64,000 nt of DNA from Alentia gelatinosa (Eukaryota; Annelida; Polychaeta; Phyllodocida; Polynoidae), in contig OX465584.1 in the NCBI GenBank assembly GCA_950022655.1, forward strand, positions 5,527,694-5,591,693. The letters are read 5' to 3'. Positions 55,663 to 64,000 of this stretch are shown in pieces. How positions within the stretch are numbered: the stretch's first letter is position 1; every line of letters begins with the position of its first letter. A program made the position numbers and the translations under genes. A model generated the notes under the pieces. The model saw only the letters and a list, made by a program, of their open reading frames with translations, was not told the origin of the DNA and did no database searches.

Positions 55663-56239
55663 GTCCGCCTTCAGAGCATAGACCTCTGTTCAGAGGTACG
55701 GTCCATGAAGGTCTAAGAGAGCATGGCTGATATTGGTCAGCGCCGCTGGGTGAAAGGAATAATGTCTTTCTATTTATAGTATCAGTTTGACAAGAGCTGA
55801 TTGGTTCCGATGAATACACACTCGACAGCCCTCTAATATTTACACAATGGCGTTGATGCTTGTATAAGCTGTATCTACGTATGTTTCCATATGCATACGC
55901 CTGTGTGTAGATGCCATATTTGACGTGTATCTACATGGGTGTAATGGTGGTATTGGACGTCTGACGTATACAACTCACTGATGTGATGTCTACGTTGGCG
56001 TAGACATAAGTAGACATATAGAAAAAGAAATATAAAAAAGGGTTAACTACTGTCCCCTATACACACATTATCAGATACCAATCTCATAGGTATATGTTTA
56101 CTGATAGTGTTAAAAATGGAAACTGGGTTACTCTAGTTATAATTCTAAAATATGTGGTATCATTGTCAACTAGAGTATCTGGATGCAAAAGGCAGAGGAG
56201 CAATCATATAAAAAATTCTACCAGGGATTTTTGAGGAAC
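55663..56239. other. Intron sequence, no feature
   Basis: Unique. 55890-56010 has repeated GTCTACG/GTATCTAC words in both orientations. Confidence 0.3.
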
Positions 56240-56470
56240 TAACAGTATTGTGGGACTTTGTGGGTTCGAGTCCTACTACAGCCACTCCTCTCCTTCATCC
56301 CCAGCAGTGACTTACTGCTTTATCAAATGCCAATCCTTCTCATGCCATACCTATGTGGTGTAGGAATGAAAGAACTCTCAACTTGGTAAATGTATAGGGG
56401 TGAGAATTCTACCTGTGGTGTATTATAAAAAAACCTTGAGAAAGTCTAGAAAGACCTGTCATATTTGAAT
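56240..56470 (+). mobile_element. tRNA-derived SINE, 5'-truncated copy, intronic
   Basis: The A-box side is lost, but the B-box GGTTCGAGTCC (56263-56273) is intact here. The body CCCCAGCAGTG, CAATCCTTCTCATGCCATAC and GAAAGAACTCTCAAC matches 46529-46850. Confidence 0.7.
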
Positions 56471-57109
56471 GGACGTTGTTAGATCAAAATAACAAACTAA
56501 AACCAAAAGACGCAGAGAATTTGGAGCAGATGAATTTCATCATCTCCCAAATTGAGAGACCTCGCGAGCAGACGATTTTCCCGCCAATATGAAGGTGGAG
56601 GGTGTAACGGAAGCGAGGCCGGCGTCTGAAGGCCGCAGACGACTTTCCACTTTGCCCACTTTTCCCGCCAATATTGAGGGACGCTCTCGACATGAAGACT
56701 CTCGTTAATTTCCTTGTCCTCAGAGTCGTCTGCTTCGTGGAGTGCGTCAGAGACTCAACTCAGAATTCTGTCTCATTCACAGCCAAAAACACGGAGTTTC
56801 GTAAAAGTAGATCTTAGCCAAGGAAGGGGGGGGGGGGGTGGAAAAACAATGATTTATTCTTTTTGATATTCAGCTTGTCATAGAAGTAGAAACTATCAAA
56901 TACGTTTTTTTACCATGGCTCCGTTCGTTTTGCTTATAAAACTATTTCTGGTCTTACATGTGCACTTTTTACATATTTATGTCCATCGTCATTACACGTA
57001 CATCTGGAAATAAATAAAAACACCATTTCTCAACAAGTCACGTGGTACGGAGTCCACAAACTAGAGTTCAGAATGAAATCCATGCAGATGACGCATTTGT
57101 ATTACAGCG
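56471..57109. other. Intron sequence with paired E2F-like sites
   Basis: TTTTCCCGCCAATAT occurs at about 56576 and again at about 56660; TTTCCCGCC is the E2F/DP consensus. A run of 13 G lies at 56826-56838. No promoter or coding exon can be defended. Confidence 0.35.
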
Positions 57110-57289
57110 CCAGATCCACTAAGGCGACCAAGCGAAAGGTCTGCGATCCATGCGACTGTGCGAATCCCATGCGATAATATTCAATATACTGAATATTGTC
57201 ACAAGGCATTTGCATGTCCATGCGAACGTCTGCGAATGTCTGCGAACACAAATTCACATGGAAAATCGCCTTAGTGGATCTGCGCTTCT
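57110..57289. mobile_element. MITE with GCGCCAGATCCACTAAGGCG ends, intact
   Basis: GCGCCAGATCCACTAAGGCGA and TCGCCTTAGTGGATCTGCGC are inverted. The core is largely palindromic around AATATTCAATATACTGAATA. This is the uninterrupted counterpart of 41370-41969. Confidence 0.8.
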
Positions 57290-58311
57290 TTAAGTGTGAG
57301 GCATTTGTGCACAGGTATGAAATAGAATTAGAAACATGTTGATTTTGTGTGTATATGTAGATATGACAATTTGATGAGAGGACTTTGCTAAAGCCAAGAC
57401 ACATTTACATTGTATCATATAGGAAAGGATAGATCCAAAAATAGGATATAAAAAACCCATGTTTATCCTCGATCAGGGCCACACTGTTAACACCTCATAG
57501 AGAAACATGGATAATAAATCACATACATTTTCACAGCACGTTCAGGTCTTTACTACACAACTCTTCACTGGTACCGGTCAGCACACACTCCCAGCCCCAT
57601 CACACTGCCGGTAACCAGCAGCTCATAATCTGTGCATGCGCGCTGCGCTTCATCCGGGTATCTGCGGGAGACGCCGATGTCGCTCTATTGATTACATATC
57701 GGGCTTCTTCAGACTCAATTATGCAGAAGAAGAAGGCCATTGTTTCCGTCTCTGTGTGTAATTAGGCCCCGACCGGCCCGCCTCCTACGCCCAGCCTAAG
57801 GGGAAGGAAATAGGGCTAATATAAACCTAATATGCGCCTAATAGACATGCCTAAAGGCTGGGATTTCCCGGAAAGTGCATGGCATGAGCGGTGTGTCGTA
57901 ACGGAACTCGCAGGCTTGGCGAGGGATAGTGTTGTGGGATTATTTTTTCACCTTATTGGGATATGAGGCGGGATTCTTATAGTCAATGGTATACGGAATT
58001 TACTGGCAGCTCATGTGTATTCTTAGAACATGACCATGATATTTGAAATTTGAAATTTGCAAATTTGATTTCTGTTGTTAATGTTGCCATTTTATCTGAT
58101 TTCATAACGGTTTGAATAAGAAACTCATATATTTAAGTTCAAGTTTGAATATGGCTTTCAAATATTTTAGATTTGAATGCTGAGTTTTGAATAACTACCA
58201 CCATTCAAAGATGACAATTTATGATATGAGAGGTACATGTATATGGGAGGTCTCTTTTTCTCTATATCACTGTGTATAATGTAGCTGAACTTTAAGTATT
58301 CAAGTTTGCAG
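57290..58311. other. Intron sequence, no repeat recognised
   Basis: 57540-57900 is GC-richer and non-repetitive; nothing coding can be supported. It would be a candidate conserved non-coding element if it aligned to related species. Confidence 0.3.
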
Positions 58312-58819
58312 GTTACATGGAATGGCAGTCATTTGACCTTGATGGACACCATGTTACCTTCATGTCATTGAGACCAATCTTTTGGGTCTTTTTTTTTCGT
58401 GGTGCTCTAGTACAGAATAGTTGAGTTTTAATGTAAATGTGTTGCAGGTTACAAGTCATCTGACCTTGAAGGGTGTCGTACAACCTTGATTTAATCTAGA
58501 CTAATTTGTCGAGTCTTGTTTCCCCACACACTGTAATGCAAAGTTGAGTTTTAAACATGAATGTGTTGCAGGTTACATGTGGTGGAAGTCATCTGACCTT
58601 AAAGGGTATCGTACAACCTTGTAAAGTTGAATTTTAAACGTTCATGTGTTGCAGGGTACATGCGGCAGAAGTCCTCTGACCTTGAAGGGTATCGTACAAC
58701 CTTGTAAAGTTGAATTTTAAACGTTCATGTGTTGCAGGGTACATGCGGCAGAAGTCATCTGACCTTGAAGGGTATCGTACAACCTTGTAAATTTGGTTTT
58801 AAACGTTCATGTGTTGCAG
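58312..58819 (+). repeat. Tandem decoy 3' splice sites upstream of exon B
   Basis: TTTGCAGGTTACAT or GTGTTGCAGGGTACATGCGG occurs with AG ending just before 58312, 58448, 58572, 58655 and 58738; the true exon follows at 58820. The last three intervals are 83, 83 and 82 bp. The units at 58655 and 58738 repeat the first 19 bases of the exon exactly, then diverge. The upstream units are progressively degraded. Confidence 0.85.
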
Positions 58820-58922
58820 GGTACATGCGGCAGAAGTCGTTCGAGCTTGACGGGCGCAGTGTGAACTGCGAGTCGGTGACGACACGACCAGACGGCAGTC
58901 AACTCCTCTGCCGCAACCTCAG
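58820..58922 (+). CDS. Internal coding exon B of the unrecognised gene
   Basis: The acceptor is TGTTGCAG and the donor is CTCAG then GTCAGT. The exon takes two bases to complete a Gly codon from exon A, encodes GYMRQKSFELDGRSVNCES, then VTTRPDGSQLLCRNL, and leaves two bases of an Arg codon. It adds two Cys (after SVN and before RNL), suggesting an extracellular or luminal fold, though no signal peptide or membrane segment is visible in this partial gene. Its first bases are those copied in the decoy array upstream. The choice of 58820 as true start rests on the phase fit and on the open frame continuing through a good donor, whereas the copies at 58655 and 58738 run into TAA. Confidence 0.8.
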
Positions 58923-59270
58923 GTCAGTTTCTCCCGCCCCCCAAAAATGTCGTCTGCTTCTCGCAAAGTTTTAATAAGTCCAACTCTAGGTGTGATATCA
59001 TAGAGGAAACCTAGGTGTGAATGCATTGAATTTGCTCAGCCATAAAGCCAGACTGAGTGATGTTCTCATAGATACCAACATTACTAGATGTAGACTTTTT
59101 TTCATTTATATTTTTTTCATTTTATTTCGCAAACATACAATCTGCTGTTGCAGGTTATCATTGTAGCGTTACAATACGTAAGGATATTTACATGATTTCA
59201 TCCAGCTACAGGAGTGGGAAGCAGGTATACATATATTCAATACTTTACCATGTGTTGTTTTGGTATGCAG
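58923..59270. other. Intron B-C, 348 bp
   Basis: AT-rich intron between phase-2 boundaries; no repeat or other feature recognised. Confidence 0.7.
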
Positions 59271-59448
59271 GATTGACGACAAACTCCGGCTGCCCAACTG
59301 GTCCCTCTGCCCCCCGCGCTACGACCCTGACGCCTGGTGGCAGCTCAACTCCATACAGAGCGCCACCTTCCAGGTACTCGACCCGGAGGGCCTCTGTCAG
59401 GCACTAGGGGGCGTGGCAGGCATCACCGGCAAGGTCACCGACGTCAAG
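59271..59448 (+). CDS. Internal coding exon C of the unrecognised gene
   Basis: The acceptor is TGGTATGCAG and the donor is GTCAAG then GTCAGT. The first base completes the Arg codon begun in exon B. It encodes 59 further residues, beginning IDDKLRLPNWSLCPPRYDPD and continuing AWWQLNSIQSATFQVLDPEG and LCQALGG. The cluster of Trp, Pro and Cys looks like a compact folded domain. Third positions are strongly GC-biased. It ends in phase 0, matching exon D. I do not recognise the domain, and a database search of the joined exons is the obvious test. The donor is followed by a short tandem array with the same GTC-rich words. Confidence 0.8.
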
Positions 59449-59540
59449 GTCAGTCTCAAGGTCATATAGGCGAAGTCTGAAGGTCATATAGGCCAAGTCT
59501 GAAGGTCATATAGGCCAAGTCTGAAGGTCATATACCTACC
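59449..59540. repeat. 22-bp array next to the exon C donor
   Basis: Copies of AAGGTCATATAGGCCAAGTC-TG follow the donor; the exon end itself reads AAGGTCACCGACGTCAAGGTCAG. The array starts about 10 bases into the intron. Confidence 0.8.
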
Positions 59541-59559
59541 CGAACAAGGTCCAAATAAT

Positions 59560-59835
59560 TTAGAGGAAACCATCGAGTTTGAAATCACATAGTAATTCAC
59601 AAGGCAATGCCGCGTGAATTACGTAGTGATTCAAACAAGATGGGTTCGAGCTCTTACCCTAAACTCGAATGAGTTTCTGAATTGATCTCACCCTTAACAT
59701 TGATTAATGGGCTAACATTTGTGACATAATCCCCCATTTGACATTTTTCCTAAATATCTAATGAGCGTTAGATACGAGATCCCAATGTTAAGTCTATGGG
59801 GAAAAAATACTAGGGGCGAGATGATAAAATGTCTG
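59560..59835 (+). repeat. TTTATCTCACCC-family element, intronic
   Basis: Homologous to 31860-32200: GTGAATTACGTAGTGATTCA, GATCTCACCCTTAACATTGA, CCCAATGTTAAGTCTATGGG, ending GGGGCGAGAT. Confidence 0.65.
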
Positions 59836-60505
59836 GTCTTTCAGAGTATGGACGGCATTTTGCCTGGTTAAAGTGTTTGATTTAAAAAAACATATTATGA
59901 CAATATTGTAAAAGGATATATAGAAATTGTAAATAGTCCGAATCTAAGGAATCAATTCGAGTCTAATTTGGGCATACAGAGTTGGTCCATTCATAATTTA
60001 AAAAATTGAGTTGACAACATCCTTGCTTCTCCAGATAGTCCTTTCTGTAGTTTTTTTTTATTAATTAGTCTCAGTCATTAACTGATATTATCTAATGATA
60101 ATCCTAGTCATACAAATATTGCATCATTTACATATATTTTCTATCTGATCTATCTTAGCTTGTGATTTTTATTTGATTTTCTACAAATACACATTCACGC
60201 CCCATCACGTGTACATGGCGTGTTAGATTCTGGTAAGGGATATTTATAAACAACCAATCAGAACACTCCGTTCAAACAGGGCAGTTAGAGTACCTCAAAC
60301 TGGTCAGTACATCATATACATTGTATTCTTGACCAGTGTGAAATATGAACTATTTTTACAATATCTTTAGCATAGAATAGTAAGCATATGACTGAGTTGC
60401 ACAAGTGTAGGAATAAAGCGTTTTGTCCTCTTCACGTTTTACGTGTTCGCTTTAACTACAGTCGATTGGCAACCAACCCCTGTCAGCGCTCAGCTGCGAC
60501 TTAGG
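59836..60505. other. Intron sequence, no feature
   Basis: AT-rich and apparently unique. Confidence 0.3.
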
Positions 60506-60514
60506 GGTTGGTTG

Positions 60515-60911
60515 CAGAGGAGGTGTGAAGCGCAGCGCCCCCTATAGCGACCCGACTCATATATGCGATCTCGGCAGAGTTCAAGGCGCCACTTTCAAAC
60601 CTGCCAGCATTGGGGAAGGAGCTCTTGACAATGGACTGTGTGTGGCTAGTATGCCCTAGCCTATGAGAAATAAGGCTGTATTCCACAACACCAAACAGCC
60701 ATAAAACGTGGAGCTCTATTGAGCTCTATTGTGGTTTGGAGTACATTAGATGTCACTCTATCAATATCTGAAAAGATTTTTGATAGAGCTCTAACAGTTT
60801 GTATGTAGTAGCTGTTAATAGTTAGCCTATTTTTGTATAGGAATCTACTTAGAGCTGTCATTTGAGTACATGCCAAAACGATAGGGGGCGCTGCGCTTCA
60901 CACCCCCTCTG
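60515..60911. mobile_element. MITE with CAGAGGAGGTGTGAAGCGC ends and 9-bp duplication
   Basis: CAGAGGAGGTGTGAAGCGCA then GCGCCCCCTAT at the left; the right end is the inverse (ATAGGGGGCGC then TGCGCTTCACACCCCCTCTG). GGTTGGTTG is directly repeated outside both ends (60506-60514 and 60912-60920). Because the repeat is internally repetitive it could also be scored as 5 bp. A 9-bp duplication would suggest a Mutator-like element and an 8-9 bp one a hAT/P-type element. Confidence 0.75.
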
Positions 60912-61008
60912 GGTTGGTTGGATCCGATCTCCAGCCCCAGCCAGCCCCTCCCTACAAGCAAGAAATGTATTTTGGACTCTGGATGTATATAGCCTAACAG
61001 CTTAAAAA

Positions 61009-61194
61009 ATAATATTATAGGTGTAAGAAATTGACTGTATTTTCTATTTTTATCGGAACTTCGTTTCATTTGTCAACAATTGATAATGAAAACATGGACA
61101 AAAATAATATTATATGTGTAAAAAATTGAATATATTTTCTATTTTTATCAGAACTTCATTTAATTTTTCAATGATTGAAAATGAAAACATGAAC
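61009..61194. repeat. Tandem duplication, two units of about 93 bp
   Basis: Each unit has AATAATATTATA, TATTTTCTATTTTTATC, GAACTTC and GAAAATGAAAACATG-like sequence. Confidence 0.8.
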
Positions 61195-61726
61195 AGTGGG
61201 GGTTGAGACCGTTTGTGATCGCTGGAACATAAAAATGGCGCAAGTAACGTTCTACGTACACCTCGCTATGACGTTAGTTACCCATTACTACGTTGGGTCA
61301 AGGTCGCCTGTATCAGATCCGACCAGAGCCAACGTGCGTAGCAAACGTCTGCTCTGGTGGCCAGTGTATAGACCCTATTGAGGTATCCCAGAATTCAGTC
61401 TGTTTACAGGTCCCGGTGTGCGCTGGTTACTGACGTTGTATGGTGATAGACCCTTGACCCGTAACCCACAATCATTGCTTTTTACTAAGTCTTCAAATGG
61501 GAAATCCCATGTCAGAAATGGAATTTTCAGCTATTTCTACATGTAAAGCCAAAATTATGTTCAGGTTATCAAATATAAATGGGAAAACTGTGGTTCATAT
61601 GATTGTAGTGTGCCCAACCACTCGCGAGCGGAACTTGTATTTACCCTGGGCGATAATCGGGAGTCGAGTAACCTCTGGAGGGCGTATAACTACAGCTGAT
61701 TGGTTCATTCCATGTTTTCTTGGTAG
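61195..61726. other. Intron sequence before the last exon
   Basis: Unique, GC-richer than the left part of the intron. A T-rich tract and TTCTTGGTAG precede exon D. Confidence 0.35.
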
Positions 61727-61852
61727 GTGGCGTGGGATTGTGAACAAACCAAAACGAGGCTGAAGTGGCTGAACGGGAAGTGGGCCGGAGAGGTCAAGGA
61801 CAACGGGTTCCTGCGTGACCTCAACTGTGAATACACGCCCATCGGCACGTGA
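61727..61852 (+). CDS. Terminal coding exon D of the unrecognised gene, with stop
   Basis: The acceptor is TTTTCTTGGTAG. The exon starts in phase 0 and encodes 41 residues, VAWDCEQTKTRLKWLNGKWA then GEVKDNGFLRDLNCEYTPIGT, ending in TGA. It contributes two more Cys and three Trp. With exons A-C the visible C-terminal part is about 209 residues with a consistent frame across three introns (7.8 kb, 0.35 kb, 2.3 kb). No C-terminal retention or membrane signal is evident. The role of the protein is unknown to me. Confidence 0.8.
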   Translation: MAWDCEQTKTRLKWLNGKWAGEVKDNGFLRDLNCEYTPIGT

Positions 61853-61885
61853 TCTGCCTCGACCAATCACAGCACAGAACGCCAG

Positions 61886-61957
61886 TGACGTCACAGCGAT
61901 GACGTCAGCGGAAGACAAACACATTCCCGGGTCGTGTCGGTAGAAACGATGACGTCA
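61886..61957. promoter_or_regulatory. Three perfect CRE-type octamers
   Basis: TGACGTCA at 61886-61893, 61900-61907 and 61950-61957, starting 34 bases after the stop codon. The octamer is the CREB/ATF site. They may act in an enhancer, in a downstream or antisense promoter, or have no function. Confidence 0.5.
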
Positions 61958-62169
61958 GAGACTTTGGATAAACCAGTTAGGGTTCGATTTGGGTAAAAAC
62001 TACTGTACTCTAAACATATCTGATCAAATTCAAATCTTTCTCTGTTTTCATAGATTTGTAGACATAGTCAGAGAGGATTATATGGAATATTTCCTACCAC
62101 GAATTTCTACATTGATTGGTATTAGGACGAAAAACTGCATACTTACAAAGACTATAAAAATGTTTTTCC

Positions 62170-62321
62170 AATAAAATGGTTTGAAATATACCATGAGGAA
62201 AAGGTTTTTGCAACTATAAATACAAAGGTTAATGTACAGAATGCTCAAATTTGTCAAAGGATCTGGAATTTATTGTTGATATAAGAGAAATGTTTCAGAT
62301 GGTGCTTCAACGGTCAATAAA
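62170..62321 (+). promoter_or_regulatory. Candidate polyadenylation signals
   Basis: AATAAA at 62170-62175 and 62316-62321, about 320 and 465 bases past the stop codon of exon D. Either could define the 3' end of the transcript. Confidence 0.4.
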
Positions 62322-63510
62322 GAAAGGCATTTCAAGGAGAGCTTTTACTTGTACGTCTCCTAATGATCTCTCAGCTGTTTCATAATACGTCCTAGAATAG
62401 TGTCACTCAAGTGCCAGTTTGGTCATTCTTTAACTCCATCATCTAAGAATGAGGCCAATAGATAATACCTACCACAGAAAAATTAACTATAATTGGATCT
62501 ATGATTAAAAGCGCACAAGTGACTGTATTATTACGAATTGACCATTAAAATATCACATGTAACCAATTATGGGTGATTGATTAGGGATGAAGTATTATAA
62601 ATGTGGAAGTAGTATATTTCATACTCTTTATCATAGATTTAGAGACAGACTTGGCCAAAGGCACCTGTGACAGTGCTTTGCTGTGTAGAAGTATCTAGAG
62701 ACGATTCTTGGTCGAGACCAGAAGACTTACTTTCTGTTATATGAATATCCCCATTTAGCTATTGTCTGGTATATCAGAAATGTTGTATCACAGATATTAG
62801 TACTAAGTATGTGTAAATAGCAGACAAGATCTATAGCTTTAATCTGGTGAATGTTGTATAAATATGTCAGTGACCTTCTAGCTATCGTGGTGGAATATGT
62901 CAGAGCTGCCCATGAATGTTTGTTAATTCGTCTACTGTGTATTGAATTCGTGACTTTGGGTTTGTGTGACTTAATCTTTTCTTTAAAGACAAATGACTAG
63001 GGATTCTCCAAGGGAACTGAGGTCAGAAATATTTATACAAAGAACAATCTTTAATCTCGTACTGTGCTGTAACACAATACCACTGTTTTGTTGGGGCTGG
63101 TTTGGCTTTGATTTTTTTTTAGCCACACTAGTAACAGATCTTGATCTAATATCCAGTCTCTAAAGGTTTTGAAATACTGCTTTTGCTTTGAAATTCTAGA
63201 GTACCCTAGTCCTGGCCTCTAAGTGTACCCATTCCTTATTAATTCATTCAGTCATCAACTCTGTCAGTTGCATTACACACTGGTCCTGAGCACAATTTAA
63301 AAGCAACCTCCCAGAGGCATCCACCTATGTACTAATGTCATGCTGTGCATCTTGGAAGTACAACCATGAAAGGAAGGGTTTCCTTGTTTTATAATATTCT
63401 AAGCCAGAGTGAATTATAACGAATATATTGCTTTTTTTGTATTGTGAACAAAATAATGAAATTAATCCATTTAAATTTGTACTTATACCAATAACATGTG
63501 AAAAGAGGCC
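62322..63510. other. No gene seen
   Basis: AT-rich downstream sequence without a recognised repeat; possibly a longer 3' UTR. Confidence 0.3.
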
Positions 63511-63835
63511 TGGAGGCATCTTCATGCCCTACGTGGGAATACTGCCAGGCATCTTCAGGCCCTATATAGAAATACCTTCAGGCATCTTCAGGCCCTACAT
63601 AGAAATGCCTGCAGGCATCTTCAAGCCCTACATAGAAATGCCTTCAGGCATCTTCAGGCCCTACATAGAAATGCCTTCAGGCATCTTCAGGCCCTACATA
63701 GAAATGCCTTCAGGCATCTTCAGGCCCTACATAGAAATACCTTCAGGCATCTTCAAGCCCTACATAGAAATGTCTGCAGGCATCTTCAGACCCTACATAA
63801 AAATGCCTTCAGGCCCTAGGAAATGTTTTCAGGCA
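63511..63835 (+). repeat. 33-bp minisatellite, about 9 copies
   Basis: The unit is GCATCTTCAGGCCCTACATA then GAAATGCCTTCAG. As 33 is divisible by 3, one plus-strand frame (63428-63856) reads an 11-residue repeat PYIEMPSGIFR with conservative variants (IPSGIFR, MPAGIFK). No start context, splice site or neighbouring gene supports translation, so it is listed as a repeat. Confidence 0.85.
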
Positions 63836-64000
63836 GCTTCAGGACTGAATGACTGAACTCTCAGAATCTATATTTCATGACTAACACACAAGACCCTTCT
63901 GTTTTTGTACCTCACCTTTAATCCCTCCTGTTTTAATGTGTCACCTTTAAATGCCCCTACTTTAATATCTCATCTTAAAGCCGTCTTATTTCATCACCTT

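Noticed and set aside
56692..56817. Small frame of 41 residues with a hydrophobic start (MKTLVNFLVLRVVCFVEC)
   Set aside because: Short, with no splice or promoter evidence and low-complexity G-run DNA just after it. A signal-peptide-like start can arise by chance.

Overview
This is a repeat-dominated stretch of an animal (metazoan) nuclear genome, most likely from a marine invertebrate. Spliceosomal GT-AG introns, tRNA-derived SINE copies with an (AAAC)-type tail, many non-autonomous DNA transposons and large simple satellites all point to a eukaryote; nothing looks bacterial or viral. The phylum is inferred only: the SINE tail and transposon style would fit a mollusc, another lophotrochozoan or an amphioxus-like genome, and the sequence does not decide between them.

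Only one gene is convincingly visible: the 3' part of a plus-strand protein-coding gene, with four coding exons at 50814-51036, 58820-58922, 59271-59448 and 61727-61852 (stop). Their splice phases join without conflict (1, 2, 0) into about 209 residues rich in Cys and Trp. I do not recognise the family. Upstream exons should lie further left or outside the window, but I could not identify any. A second, short coding-like stretch (54215-54409) sits in the first large intron and may be a decayed gene copy. There is no autonomous transposase or reverse transcriptase, no rRNA and no true tRNA gene.

The remainder, region by region. 1-10 kb: minisatellites, a tandem pair of TWA-target MITEs, a 34-bp array, a 10-bp C-rich array and a 59-bp satellite. 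10-20 kb: nested dispersed elements around 13-14.5 kb, 10-bp and trinucleotide arrays, and a MITE ending GGGGCCCG. 20-33 kb: another 10-bp array, a CACTG-ended MITE directly abutting a 151-bp satellite, a TTAA-target MITE, a 12-bp array, an alternating A-B-A-B compound of 44-bp and 58-bp satellites, and G-rich and pyrimidine-rich arrays. 34-50 kb: a 15-bp array interrupted by two MITEs, mariner-like and CACTG MITEs (one nested in another MITE), large fold-back elements, SINEs and a 30-bp array. 50-64 kb: the gene, with MITEs, a 75-bp array and SINE remnants in and near its introns. Tandem arrays make up very roughly a quarter of the window.

Two patterns stand out. First, several satellites carry the end of a dispersed MITE or repeat found elsewhere in the window, as if element ends seeded tandem growth. 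Second, the same process has apparently hit the gene: the 3' splice site and first coding bases of the 58820 exon are tandemly repeated upstream as decoy acceptors whose reading frames end in stops.
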